From Sarcophilus harrisii (lineage: Eukaryota > Chordata > Mammalia > Dasyuromorphia > Dasyuridae), in assembly GCF_902635505.1 (NCBI RefSeq), contig NC_045427.1, positions 520,017,665 through 520,081,664 of the forward strand: a DNA stretch of 64,000 nt. The letters are read 5' to 3'. Positions 32,815 to 45,185 of this stretch are shown here, one piece after another (positions within the stretch are counted from its first letter, which is position 1; each line of letters opens with the position of its first letter). The translations under genes and the position numbers were made by a program. Below the pieces are notes generated by a model. That model did not search any database. It saw only the letters and a program-made list of their open reading frames with translations, and had not been told where the DNA came from.

Positions 32815-33345
32815 CATTCATTCAATAAACATTTATTAAGTACCTACTATTCACCAAGCAGTGTGCTAAGTGCTAGAGATACAAAAAGAGACTAAGACAG
32901 TCCTTGCCCTCAAAGAGTTTGCAATCTAATGGGGGAAACAACATAGAAATAAATATATACAAAGCAAACCATGAACATGACAAGTAGGAAGTTATTAAAC
33001 AGGGAAAGCACTGGAATTTAGAGGGTTGAAGGAAGACTTCTTATAGAAGGTGGGATCTTAATTGACACTTAAGGGACGAAAGGAGGTCAATAGTGAGAGC
33101 AAAGGAGAGTGAGCATTCTAGACCTGGGACACAACCAGAGAAAATACCTAGACCCAAGAAATGGGAGTGTTTTCTTCATGGAACAGCCAAAAGGTCAATG
33201 TCACTGGATCAAAGAGTACATGTAGGGGAGTAAGATGTAAGAAGATTGGAAAAGTAGGGAGGAAAGTAGAAAAAGGGAAGAAATTACTTTGTGAAGGGCT
33301 TTGAATGCCAAACAGTAAATCCTGGAAATTATAGGGCTGCAAGTG
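32815..33345 (-). mobile_element. L2 LINE (antisense), well preserved
   Basis: TTCAATAAACATTTATTAAG, TACCTACTATTCACCAAGC, CAGTGTGCTAAGTGCTAGAG, TCAAAGAGTTTGCAATCTAA, AAGGTGGGATCTTAATTG, GTCAATGTCACTGGATC, GGGGAGTAAGATGTAAGAAG and TGAAGGGCTTTGAATGCC are continuous antisense L2. The minus-strand frame at 33148-33498 partly translates it (HLTPLHVLFDPVT), a usual L2 read-through. Confidence 0.92.
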
Positions 33346-33739
33346 AAACAGACCTTGAGCAAAAAGACGGACAATGGATAATGATGCTTCTAGACTGTGG
33401 ATAGTTGATAGTTCAGCTACCAAAATGACCCCAGATATTATGAATGTTGCTGAGAAGTGGTAGACAAGATTGGCATCAACAACAAGAAGGTGCAACAAGA
33501 AAAGATATTCCTGTTATGAACACTTTCACTGGAAACAGCTTCAGTTTTGCTAAGCTCATGGGTGAAATGAAAGGTTCCTGACTACCAACTTAGGATAAAT
33601 TATTCTTGTTTGGCACTTGTTATAATCTTTTGGCTATGGCCCTTACTCTCTCAACTTCTCCATGCTCTAGAAGTTATTGCTGTTTCCCTTAGGTTCTGAT
33701 GGTCAAGCTTTTAGCCTTATCTTTCTGAGAACCAGAACT
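33346..33739. other. no recognised element
   Basis: May include more decayed L2 at the left edge. Nothing else recognised. Confidence 0.35.
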
Positions 33740-33945
33740 CTAGGACATTTTTTTTTTGTATTATCCTCATTAACTCCTTCTACTCCTCTCCGCTTTCTCT
33801 TTACAATCCTTCTTTATACATGGTCTTCTCCCATTAAAATGTAAACTCTTTAAGAACAGAAGCTGTCTTATTGACTTGTATTTGTATTACCAACATTTAG
33901 CACAATGCTTGGTGCTAAGTAAATTTTACTAAATGCTTTGTCTAT
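33740..33945 (+). mobile_element. L2 3' end
   Basis: TCTCCCATTAAAATGTAAAC, TCTTTAAGAACAGAAGCTG, CAACATTTAGCACAATGC and AAATTTTACTAAATGC are the degraded L2 terminus. Confidence 0.72.
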
Positions 33946-35189
33946 CTATATGGCATCTCTGGGTCCCAGTTTCCTTACTATGAAAATATTTATACTAGGG
34001 CTTTCTGTGACAGCAAAGAGCTAAAAAAGAAAGTAGGAAGGATGGCTACAAATTATGGTGGACGAATGAGTAACAACAAATTCTTCTGGGTTCAAGCAAG
34101 GCTAGGTTCCTCTTTCTCTACCATAAAGAGGCTCCTAGCTCTGGAGTTGGTAGATTGAGTTTTAGTACTGGCAAAGTTTATCCTCTTAAAAGAAGAATCA
34201 GGTTTTTTTTTCTTGAACTAACTGGGTCTTTACAACACCACCTTGAAATCCTTAGGGAAATCATTTAAAGTTTAGATTTAGCCCAATGTGCAGTCTCTTC
34301 AAAAGAGAATAGAATAGTACTCAATGGACTGTGTGAATCAAGTATAGGACAGCTATTTATTTCTCCAACACAAGAAAAATGTTTAAAACATAAAAGACTC
34401 ATAAGTATCCATTGATAAGTATATAAAGTATTATATAGTAACTCCCTATTATATTCTCCTGGAAATTGATATTTAAAACATTAGAACATAGAACACATAA
34501 TAGAATTGTTGAATAGACATTTCACTTTCATCTTGGCTCTGCAACTTCCTTCAAGGTCAATGTCATCTTGTAAGCTAGATCAGGGTATGGCTCATCTTCT
34601 AGTCAATGATTTTCTTCTTTAAGTAAAATTGTAGTAAAAGCAGGGAGAAACTACCACAATACACAACTCACAAAGTTGTCTTCAAGATTATAAACCTCTC
34701 TTTCCGAATTACTGTTCAGTCATCAAATTTCAAAGAAAGAAACAAAATCATAAAAGGCATCCAAGGCTTGAAGCCCATGCTCCCAGGTAGCATGTATGCC
34801 CATTGCCATATGTGAATAATTAATAATGCTTTTAAGAGGAAAAAAATCCCCTCCTCCTCCCCCTCAAAAGGAAAGAGAGAAAGAGAGAGATCCACATTAT
34901 ATGTTCTGGAAAGATGAAGAAAAGAATAAGAGTAGAAATTTTCTCTCTCTTTAAAATCTATTGAATAGGCAGGTTATTGGCTCAGTGGCCAATACTCTTT
35001 GACATAGGTAGCCCTTGCCAGAATCATATAATACAAGGAATAAATGAGAGAGGATTGTTTTGCCATTCCAAAACAAAAAGACCATCAATGTTGAGCTAGC
35101 ACATATGGCCCACTGGAAGTCGTCCAGGGAAGTTCAGTTCATTTTCACATAAATTCCATGAGATAGCTTCTGCAACAAATGTAACAGAA
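33946..35189. other. mostly unrecognised sequence
   Basis: Weak L1-like words near 34000-34070 (CAGCAAAGAGCTAAAAAAG, ACAAATTATGGTGGACGAAT). A purine/pyrimidine-rich patch with GAGAGAAAGAGAGAG lies near 34870. No gene seen. Confidence 0.35.
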
Positions 35190-35560
35190 TATAGTGATAA
35201 CTTAAGAACAATGAATATAGAGAATTTGGAGACACATGGAGAGACATATGAATTGGTATATAGTGAAGAAAGCAGAACCAGGAAATTAATGACCCACAGT
35301 CATGTGATTGGAAAGAACAATAGCAGCAACAAAATTCTAATACTCTATAATTAAAATGGCTAATCTTGACATTGAAGAAGAGATGAGAAAATATATCTCC
35401 CTTCTTTCTTTGACTAGGGGAATTAGAATATGAAATATTGAATCTGATTCAGTCATTTTGTTGATTAATTTTGCTGACCTGTTTTTGAATTTTTTTTAAC
35501 TTTAAGGGGCTTGCTGGGTAGGAGAGAAAATAAGGATGCAATAGTAAATGGTACAAATAA
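35190..35560 (+). mobile_element. old LINE 3' end (L1/HAL1-like)
   Basis: GGAGAGACATATGAATTGG, TATATAGTGAAGAAAGCAGA, ACCAGGAAATTAATG and a later TTGGGG-poor UTR (AGGGGCTTGCTGGGTAGG) fit the same old LINE type as 30800-30920. Confidence 0.5.
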
Positions 35561-35680
35561 AAAACTACTAATATAGTTTTTTTTTTTAATAAAAGAAAGG
35601 GGTAGAGAAGATCAGATCCTCTGACTGAGGACCATAGAGTTTTACAAGAAGTTAGTAAATGTATATGTGCACCAACATTG

Positions 35681-35682
35681 TC

Positions 35683-35715
<33 letters not shown>

Positions 35716-35722
35716 TATATGC
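35681..35722. repeat. (TA)n microsatellite
   Basis: TA repeat with one CATATATATATG variant end. Confidence 0.95.
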
Positions 35723-35849
35723 ATAAATATATCTCACACACAACCAAATCTATATATAACTCCCAATAAACAATAAGGAATTAATAGGAGGAAGAAACTC
35801 CCTGAAACATTACAAATCTATGATTTGTAACTTCATCTTAGAATGTTAC

Positions 35850-35972
35850 TTAAGGGTAATGAAAGATTAAATGATTTGGTAAGTGTCACACAAGTAGTAG
35901 GAAGAATTTAAACTCAGGTTTCTCTGACTCTAAGACCAGCTCTTTGTACACTCTTCCAGATTGCTTCCTGAT
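35850..35972 (-). mobile_element. MIR/THER-type SINE (antisense)
   Basis: GATTTGGTAAGTGTCACACA, AGTAGTAGGAAGAATTT, AAACTCAGGTTTCTCTGAC and CCAGCTCTTTGTACACTCT follow the antisense CORE-SINE. Confidence 0.68.
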
Positions 35973-36869
35973 CTCTATTTAGCACCAACAAAATATGCAA
36001 AATGTCTCAGTACAGTAAATAAGCAAACATCTTCCAGGCAAAATAAGATAAAAAGATAATGTAATATTATTTTTCAAATGGATGCTGTGAAGAACAAAAT
36101 TTAATTTAAAAGCATTACTTAATTCATAGTATTTTTTGTCATCAGCTATTTTCTCAATAGCTATTATCATGTGGGGGATGCAGTTTGTAAAATTTTTGTG
36201 AACTTGAAGAAGTTGGAGCATCCTAGAAATATATGATCTTTAGAATCTTATCCAGTCCTAACATCCAGTTTTATGTGTCAGAGAATCCATGAAACCAAAT
36301 TATGAAAGTGTCATCCATATAAAACTTATTGTGTACTCAGATGATAGCACAGATATGTGATTCAGAATAAAAATATTCAGACATCAATACTGAATTATAA
36401 TATTTGGATATATTTCTGCTGACATTTCCACTGAGGTGTTCTGTTAAAGTTTATTTGGGAGATAAAGCAGATTTCTTCTGTGGGAAGACTTGCAAACAGG
36501 TTTGTCATAATAAAGTTTATTGGCAAGTCTTTCAATTGTATTTTGATAAATCATCAGTCCATTTCCTTTTTCCAACAATGGTCCATTTAGCCTGTCAAGC
36601 TTTATTCATAGAATTCAAGTTCTACTTTTATTGAGCTTCTTCTTTGGCAACTAGAATTCTTTTGACTAGAATTTGAACTCTTGGTCTCTCCTTCACATGT
36701 TTAACAGCCACCAGCTAACTTCCATACTGTCTGGAGTACATGAAGCAAAAAGAACCTATTATTTGCTTCTTCCATTAATTCATCATTCATTTTATTACAG
36801 AGTTCTTTTCACATATTTACTTCAGTCTAAATATCGAGGATTAAATGATTTCCTTTTTTCCTTGCCCAT
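35973..36869. other. no recognised element
   Basis: AT-rich sequence; frames of 76-80 codons have no recognised domain. Confidence 0.35.
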
Positions 36870-37100
36870 CAGCCACATTATTGTTGAATTGTGTCTGATT
36901 TTTTGTGACCTCATGGATCATAGTACTCTAATACTGTCTAACATATATCCAATATTCTCTTGGCAAAGATTCTGGTGTATTTTTGCCATTTCCTTCTCCA
37001 GTGAAGTAAGACAAACAGATTAAGTGATTTATCCACGATCACACAGAAACTAAAGGTCTAAATCCTGATCTGAGCTTCTGACAACAGGCTCAATATTCTA
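36870..37100 (+). mobile_element. tRNA/RTE-type marsupial SINE (Mar1-like)
   Basis: GAATTGTGTCTGATTTTTTG, TGACCTCATGGATCATAG, TCTTGGCAAAGATTCTGG, TTTTTGCCATTTCCTTCTCC and AGTGAAGTAAGACAAACAG match the RTE-derived half of the marsupial SINE that I recall as Mar1, followed by a degraded antisense-type B-box tail (AGGTCTAAATCCTGATCTGAG). Confidence 0.72.
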
Positions 37101-37431
37101 TTCACTGAGTTGCTTATCATCTACACAGTATCGCAGAAATGGTTTACTGAGTTCAATTCCCCAATTATTGTCAAATATCAAAAATCTTTTTTTTTTGCTT
37201 TCTGAAATCTAAATCTGAAATTATCCATTTCATTTAAAGGAAGAGGGAGTGCAGATCCTTATTTCAATTTGAAATGCTTTCTTCTTTACAATTTTCATTT
37301 CCTTATTTAGTGCATAGTTTTTGGTTCTATAAAAGTAACATTTGAACTCCATGAAGTTAGTAAGGAGATAGTTTTATGAATAATTCCATTTCAAAAAAAG
37401 ATTTCAATAAAGGTGTGAAAAGACAGTTTTC

Positions 37432-40400
37432 TTTTTTCTTTTTAAAATTTTTTTATTATTATTTACCAAACATATGCATGGGTAATTTTTTCAACATTGA
37501 CCCTTGCAAAATCTTCTGTTTCAAATTTTCCCCTCCTTTCCCCCCACCCCTTCCCCTAGATGGCAGGTAGTCCAATACATGTTAAATATGTTAAATTAAC
37601 ATTAACAATAAATTGGATTTAACATATTTAAATCCAATATATGTATACATATCTATACAGTTATCTTGGTGCATAAGAAAATTGGATCTAGAAAGAAAAA
37701 AAAAATCCTGAAAAAGAAAGCAAAAATGCAAGCAAACAATAACAGAAAGAGTGAAAATGCTATGTTGTGGTCCACACTTGGTTCCCATAATCCTCTCTCT
37801 GGGTGCAGATGGCTCTCTCATTACTGGACAATTGGAACTTATTTGGTTCATCTCATTGTTGAAGAGGATCACATCCATCAGGATTGATCATTGTATACTC
37901 TTGTTATTGCCATGTATAATGATCTCCTGGTTCTGGTCATTTCACTAAGCATCAGTTCATGTAAATCTCTCCAAGCCTCTCTGAAATCATCCTGTTGGTC
38001 ATTTCTTACAGAACGATAATGTTTCATAACATTCCTATACCATAATTTATTCAGCCATTTTTCAATTAATGGGCATCCATTAAGCTTTCAGTTTCTAGCC
38101 ACTATGAAAAGGGCTGCCACAACATTTTTGCACACCTGGGTCCCTTTCCCTCCTTTAAGATCTCTTTGGGATATAAGCCCAATAGAAACACTGCTGGGTT
38201 AAGGGAATGCACAGTTTGATAACTTTTTGAGCATAGTTCCAAATTGCTCTCCAGAATGGCTGGAGTTCACAACTCCACCAACAATGTATCAATATCCCAG
38301 TTTTCCCACATCCCCTCCAACATTCATCATTATCTTTCCCTGTCATTTTAGTCAATCTGACAGGTGTGTAGTGGTATCTCAGAGTTATCTTAATTTGCAT
38401 TTCTCTGATTAATAGTGGTTTGGAGCACCTTTTCATATGACTAAAGATAGTTTCAATTTTTCATCTGAAAATTGTCTGTTCATATCCTTTGACCATTTAT
38501 CAATTGGAGAATGGCTTGATTTCTTATAAATTTGAGTCAATTCTCTAAATATTTTGGAAATGGGGCTTTTATCAGAACCTTTGAATGTAAAATGTTTCCC
38601 AGTTTATTGCTTCCTTTCTAATCTTATCTGTATTAGTTTTGTTTATACAAAACTTTTTAACTTAATGTAATCAAATTATCTATTTTGTGATCAATAATGA
38701 TCTCTAGTTCTTCTTTGGTCACAAATTCCTTCCTCCTCCATAGGTCTGAGAGGTAAACTATCCTATGTTCTTCTAATTTATTTATAACCTCATTCTTTAT
38801 ACCTAGGTCATTAATTCGTTTTGACCTTATCTTGGTATATGGTGTTTAGTGTGGGTCAATGCCTAGTTTCTGCCATACTCTATTTCCAATTTTCCCAGCA
38901 ATTTTTGTCAAATAATGAATTTTTATCCCAAAAGCTGGGGTCTTTGGGTTTGTCAAACACTAGATTATTAAAGTTATTGACTTTATGAGGATTTTTTCTT
39001 AGGGAGTTGATTAATAGCTTGTTCTGTTTCTTTTTCTGAAAAAGGACTACTTAAGCAATTTACTTCCTCTCTTAATTTGGGCAATCTATATTTTTGTAGG
39101 TATTCCTCCATTTCACTTATGTTGTCAAATTTATTGGCATAAAGTTAGGCAAAGTAACTCCTAATTATTGCTCTAGTTTCCTCTTTATTTGTGGAAAGTT
39201 CTCCCTTTTCATTTTTAAGACTAACAATTTGATTTTTCTCTTCCCTTTTTCTTTTTCTAATAAAATTTACTAAAGGTTTATCCATTTTGTTGGTTTTTCA
39301 TAAAACCAACTCTTAGTTTTATTTATTAATTCAGTGGGTTTTTTACTTTCAATTTTATTAATCTCTCCTTTTATTTTTAGAATTTCAAGTTTGGTATTAG
39401 ATTGAGTTTTTTAAAATTTGCTCTTTTTCTAGCTTTTTTAGTTGCAAGCCCAATTCATTGATCTTTTCTTTCTCTATTTTATGTAAGTAAGCATGTAGAG
39501 ATATAAGATTTTCCCTTATTACCACTTTGGCTGCATCCCACAAATTTTGGTATGTTGTCTCATTGTCATTCTCTTGGATGAAATTATTGTGTCTATGATT
39601 TGCTGTTTCATCCATACATTCTTTAGGATGAGATTGTTTAGTTTCCAAAGACTTTTTGGTCTGTTTTCTTCTGGCTTTTTATTGAATGTAATTTTTATTG
39701 CATTGTGATCTGAAAAAAATGCATTTACTATTTCTGCCTTTCTGCATTTGATTTGAGGTCTTTATGTCCTAATATATGGTCAATTTTTGTATAGGTTCCA
39801 TGAATTGCCAAAAGAAAGTATACTCCTTTCTGTCTCCATTCAATTTTCTCCAAAGATTTATCATACCTAACTTTTCTAATATTCTATTTACCTCTTTAAC
39901 TTCTTTCTTATTTATTTTGTGGTTTGATATATTTAGTTCTGAGAGAGCAAGGTTGAGATCTCCCACTGTTATAGTTTTGCTGTCTATTTCTTCTTGCAGT
40001 TCTCTTAACTTCACCTTTAGGAATTTCAATGCTATACCACTTGGTACATATATATTTAGTATTGATATTGCTTCATTATCTATGATACCCTTTAGCAAGA
40101 TATAATTTCTTTCCTTATCTCTTTTAATTAGATCAATTTTTGCTTTTGCTTGAACTGAGATCAGGATGAATATTGCCCCTTTTTTACTTCACCTGAAGCA
40201 TAATAGATTCTGCTCCAGCCTTTTAACTTTACTCTATATTATTACTCTGCTTTAAATGTGTTTCTTGTAAACAACATATTGTCGGATTCTGGCTTTTAAT
40301 CCAGTTTACTATCCGCTTCCACTTTATGGGAGAGTTCACTCCATTCATATTTACAATAAAACTACTAATTCTATATTTCCTGGCATCTTATTATCCCCAG

Positions 40401-42615
40401 ATTATATTTTTCTCTTTCCTTTTCCCCTTTCCCTCCTCCCCGTCATTTAACTTATGAGCATTACTTTTTTCCAGCAGCCCTCCCCCTTTATAATCCTTCC
40501 CCCTTTAGAGTCCCTTCCCCTTTCTTATACTTTTCCCTTACTATTTCTATTTTCCCTTCTATTTAGTCTACTCCTTCCCTTTTCACCTTTTCCCTCCCAC
40601 TTTTCAATAAGAGTGAAGTTTCTCTGCAAACCAAATATGCCTAATAGTTTCTCTTTGAGCCAAATCTGATAAGAGTAAGATTCACATAATGTTCTTCCCT
40701 GTCCTTTCTTTCCCTCAAATGTAATAGGTTTCCTTTTCCTCTTCATGAGATGTAATTTCCCCCATTTTATCTCCACTTTTCCCTTTTTCTGATACAATCC
40801 CCTTTCCACCTCTAGTTCCCTTTTTATATCATAACAGTAAAATCAAATTATACATGCACTCTTTATATATACCCATAACAGAAATACAGTTCTCAAGAGT
40901 TGTTTTTACCTTTTCATGCTTCTCTTGAGTCCTATATTTGGAAGTCAATTTTTTTGTTTAGCTCTGGTCTTTTCATCAGAAATAAATAGAATTGGCCTGT
41001 TTCACTGAATACCCATCTTCTTCCCTAGAAGAAAATGCTCAGTTTATCAGGGTAATTTATTCTTGGCTGCATTCCAAGTTCTTTTGCTTTTCAGAATATC
41101 AGACTCCAGGCCCTTAGATCCTTTAAGATAGAAGGTGCTACATTCTGGGTGATCCTTATTGTGGCTCCTCGGTATTTGAATTGTTTTTTTTTCCTGGCTG
41201 CTTGTAATATTTTTTCCTTAGTGTGGTAGTTCTGAAATTTATCTGTGATATTCCTTGGAATTTTAATTTTGGGGTTTCTTCTAGGAGGCGTTTAGCGAAT
41301 TCTTTCAATGACTATTTTACCTTCTGATTGTGTGACACCAGGGCAGTTCTCTTTGATGATTTCCTAAAAGATAGTATCTAGGCTCTTTTTTTTCATCATG
41401 GTTTTCAGGAAGTCTAATAATCCTTAGATTGTCTCTCCTAGATCTATTTTCTAGGTTAGTTGTTATCCCAAGTAGGTATTTTACATTTTTTTTGGTTTTG
41501 ATTGACTGATTCTTGATATCTCATGGAGTCATTCATTTCCATTTGTTCAATTCTGATTTTTAGTGAAGTATTTTCCTCATTTATTCTTTTTTTTTAAACT
41601 TCTTTTTGTTTTTGTCCAATTGAGTTTTTAAATGAGTTGTTTTTTTCTAAGGAATTTTTCCCATTTCACAAATTCTGTTTTTTAAGGAGTTGTTTTCTTT
41701 TTCCATTTGACAAATTCTGTTTTCCTGAGAGTTCTTTACCTTTTCCATTTCACAAATTCTGTTTTTCAGGGAGTTGTTTTATTTTTCCACTTTATCAAAT
41801 CTATGGTTTAATGAGTTATATGCCTTTTCCAAACTCTCTTGTAAAGTTTTCCTTTCCTTTCCCCATTTTTCTTCTAACTCTCTTTTGAGATCCCTTTTAA
41901 TTTCTTATAGGAGAGTCTTGTGTGATGGGGATCAAGTTATATCACCTTTGGGGCTTCATCTGGAGAAACTCTGCTTTTAGTCTCCTCAGGGTTTGAACTC
42001 TTTTTTTCTCTTTCTCTATAGAAACTATCTACAGTTAGAGCCCTCTTTGCCTTTTTACTCATTTTTTTTTTTAAATTTGGGATCTGCTTTTAGGACAAGG
42101 GAGGTTTTCCAAGCCTCCTCTACAGGCAACATGAAGTGGCAGCGGCTGTGCACTGGGATCGTGCTGACTCATTCCAGTGATGGGTGCATGTGGCCAGGTC
42201 CCGTGAAACTCTGGCGCTTTGGGATCCACTCTTTACCTTTTGTGTTTGTGTTGGATGTTTTATAACTTCTCTCTGCTGATCTATTGGCTTGCAACCAGAG
42301 CAGGGTGGCCAACACTATAGTAAAATCCTCCCTTTAGATTCTCTGCTGCATGGAGTCTCCACCACCCCATGGAGGTCATACTACCCCAGGTCTGCACACC
42401 ATGTGTGGTCTGGTCTCCTCCCTGCACCCAACCAAAACAGACCTTTTCTGGCAATCATCAAAATTATATTCTGCTGGTAATTTGCTGCATTCCCAATATT
42501 CATGAATTCTGCCAGTCCACAACTAATTCAGATGCTGAATTCTGTAATTAGTTGAGGGTACTGGGAGGAGATCAGAAAGAAGTGTGTGTCCTTTCCACCA
42601 TCTTGGCTCCACCCC
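37432..42615 (-). mobile_element. near full-length L1 with complete 5' end, ORF2 deletion
   Basis: Reading on the minus strand from 42615: 5' end GGGGTGGAGCCAAGATGGTG, 5' UTR to about 42000, ORF1 with a 42-bp-period coiled-coil repeat (41625-41830), spacer, ORF2 start at about 40345 (MNGVNSPIKWKRIVNWIKSQ), endonuclease segment 40098-39769 (ILNIYVPSGIALKF, GDLN), zinc-knuckle C-terminus 38436-38155 (ECWRGCGKTG, HCWWSCE) and 3' UTR ending in AATAATAATAAA at 37440. At about 38985 the sequence jumps from the late domain directly to the early reverse-transcriptase region, losing about 1.2 kb including the catalytic core; further frame breaks exist. Target duplication AAAGACAGTTTTC (37419-37431) / AAAGATAGTTTTC (42620-42632). 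Confidence 0.9.
41625..41830 (-). repeat. 42-bp tandem repeat in L1 ORF1 coiled coil
   Basis: The word CACAAATTCTG or its variants recurs at 41667, 41709, 41751 and (as TATCAAATCTA) 41793, a constant spacing of 42 bases. In the minus-strand ORF1 frame this is a 14-residue, two-heptad unit (NSLKNRICEMEKEN type), extending a parallel coiled coil. L1 ORF1 coiled coils in mouse are known to vary by tandem units of this kind. Confidence 0.85.
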
Positions 42616-43140
42616 TTGCAAAGATAGTTTTCGACATTTACCCTTGCAAAACTTTGTGTTCCATATTTTTCTCCCTCCCTTTCCCCCAACCCCTTAACTT
42701 AGAAAGCAAGAAATTCAATAGAGGTTAAACATATGCAATTTTTCTAAACATATTTCCACATTTATCATATTGCACAAGAAAAATCAGAAAAAAAGAAAAA
42801 AAATGAGAAAGAAAAAAAAAAAGACTCAAACACAACTGAAGGTGAAAATACTACGTTATAATCCACACTCAGTACCCATGGTTCTCTTTCTGAATGCAGA
42901 TGGTTCTCTCCATCACAAGTCTGTTGAAATTGTCCTGAATTACCTAATTGTTGAAAAGAGCCAAGTCTGTCCCAGTTGATCATCACATAATCTTATTGTT
43001 GTGTACAGTTTTCTCTTGGTTCTACTCACTTCATTTAGCATCAATTCATGTAAATATCTCCAGGCCTTTCTGAAATCAACCTGGTCAACAATTCTTATAG
43101 AACAATAATATTCTAATATGTTCATATGCCATAGCTTATT

Positions 43141-43333
43141 TTTTAATTACAGCTTCTTATTTACAAAACATATGCATAGGAAATTTTTCAACATTGACCC
43201 TTGCAAAATCTTGTGTTCCAAATTTTCTTCTTTCCCCCACTTCCTTCCCTAGATGACAGGTAATCCAACACATATTAAATATGTTAAAATATATGTTAAA
43301 TTCAATATATACATATTGTTACAATTATATTAT
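43141..43333 (-). mobile_element. short L1 3' end nested in L1
   Basis: About 190 bases of antisense 3' UTR (TTTACAAAACATATGC, CAACATTGACCCTTGC, GATGACAGGTAATCCAAC). The host ORF2 resumes exactly at TTTAGCCATGACCCAATT. A short duplication near CTTATT / ATTATT is only approximate. Confidence 0.8.
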
Positions 43334-43813
43334 TTAGCCATGACCCAATTCATAGACATCCATTAAATTTCCAGTTTCTTGCCACTATGAAAGGGATATT
43401 ACAAACATTTTTGCATTTATGAGTCCTTTTCCCTTTTTTATGGTATCTTTGGGATACAGATCCAGTAGAGACAAGGCTGAATCAAAGGGTATGCATAGTT
43501 TGATAGTCCTTCGGGTATAGTTCCAAATTGCTTTCTAGAATATTTAAATCAGTTCACAATTCCACCAACAATGTATTAGTGTCCTAGTTTTTTCACATCC
43601 CCTCCAACATTTATCATTATCTTTTTCAGTAATCTTAGCCTCTGGGAGGTGTGTTAGGGTACCTCAGAGTTGTCTTAATTTGCATTTCTCTAATCAATAG
43701 TGATTTAGGAGCATTTTTTTCATATGACTAGAAATGACTTTAATTTATTCATCTGAAAATTGCCTATGCATATCCTTTGACCATTTATCAATTAGAGAAT
43801 GTCCTGTATTCTT

Positions 43814-44543
43814 TTCTATTATTATTAAAGCTTTTTATTTTCAAAACATATGCATGATAATTTCAACATTGTCCTTTGCAAAACCTTGTGTTCCAAATTT
43901 CCTCCCACCCCTTTCCCTAGATGGAAAGTAATCCAATATGTGTTAAACATAGTAAAAATATATGTTAAATACAATATATGTAAACATATCTATACAATTA
44001 TAGTGCTGCACAAGAAAAATTAGATCAAAAAGGGAAAAAATGAAAAAGAAAACAAAATCCAAGCAAACAACAACAAAAAGAGTGAAAATACTATGTTGTG
44101 ATTCACACTCAGTTCCCACAGTCCTCTCTCTAAGTGTAGATGGCTCTCTTCACAAGATCATTGGAACTGGCTTCAATCATCTCATTTTTTAAAAGAGCCA
44201 CATCCATCAGAATTGATCTTCATATAATCTTGTGGTTGTCATGTACAATGATCTCCTGGTTCTGCTCATTTCACTTAGCATCAGGTCATGTAAGTCTCTT
44301 CAGTCCTCTGTGAAATCATCCTGCTGATCATTTGTTACAGAATGATAATATTCTATCACACTCATATGTCATAACTTATCGAGTCATTCTCCAATTGATG
44401 GGCATCCACTCAGTTTCCAGGTCCTTGCCACTACAAAAAGGGCTGCCACAATCATTTTTGCACATGTGAGTCCCTTTCCCTCCTTATGGTCTTTTTGGCC
44501 CAGTAGAAACACTTCTGGATCAAAGGATATGTACATTTTGATA
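43814..44543 (-). mobile_element. L1 3' end nested in L1
   Basis: Antisense 3' UTR plus ORF2 end (frame 44384-44668 minus: GPTCAK-like LTCAKMIVAALFVVARTWK). Host words GTCCTGTATTCTT (43801-43813) and GGCTTATATTCTT (44545-44557) are a diverged target duplication; the host continues collinearly on both sides. Confidence 0.85.
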
Positions 44544-45185
44544 TGGCTTATATTCTTATAAATTTGAGTCAATTTTCTATATATTTTAGAAATGAGGACT
44601 TTATCAGAATCCTTGGATGTAAATATTTTTTCCCCAATTTTCTGCTTCCCTTCTAATCTGGACTGCAATAGTTTTGTTCATACAAAAACTTTTTTAATTT
44701 AATGTAATAAAATTATCCTTTTTGGATTTCACAATACTCTCTAGTGCTTCTTTGGTCATAAATTCCTTCCTTTTCCACAAATCTGAGACACAGACTATCT
44801 CTTGATCTCTTAATTTACTTAAAGTATGACCCTTTATGTCTAAATCATGAACCTATTTCAACTTTATATTGATATAGGTTTTAGGTTTTGATCAATGCCT
44901 AGTTTCTGCCATACTATTTTCTAATTTTCCCAACAATTTTTGTCAGATAGTGAGTTCTTATTCCAGAAGCTGGAGTCTTTGGATTTATCAAAGACTAGAT
45001 TACTATATATACTAACACTACTATATATACAAACACTAGATTACTATATCATTGACTATTGTATCTTGTGAACCTTAACTATTCCACTGACCCACTACTC
45101 TATTTCTTAGCCAGTACCAAATGGTTTTGGTGACAACTGCTTTATAATATAGTTTTAGGCCAGACTTACCTTTTCCACCTTACCT

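Larger units (their letters stand above)
42617..45185 (-). mobile_element. host L1 of the nested cluster (three segments)
   Basis: Antisense L1 in three collinear segments: 42617-43140 (3' UTR and ORF2 end), 43334-43813, and 44544-45185 (central ORF2; CTTAGCCAGTACCAAATGG, ATAATATAGTTTTAGGCC). It is cut by L1s at 43141-43333 and 43814-44543. Its 3' tip lies left of the 5.2-kb L1, at about 37390-37431. A local triplication of ACTAGATTACTATAT occurs near 45000. Confidence 0.82.

Noticed and set aside
33148-33498. 116-codon minus-strand frame
   Set aside because: Its second half is L2 translated in reverse (HLTPLHVLFDPVT type), a common artefact.
41625-41830. Regular 42-bp spacing considered as a CRISPR-like array
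   Set aside because: Units are contiguous, without spacers, lie in an L1 ORF1 in a mammalian genome, and encode coiled-coil heptads.
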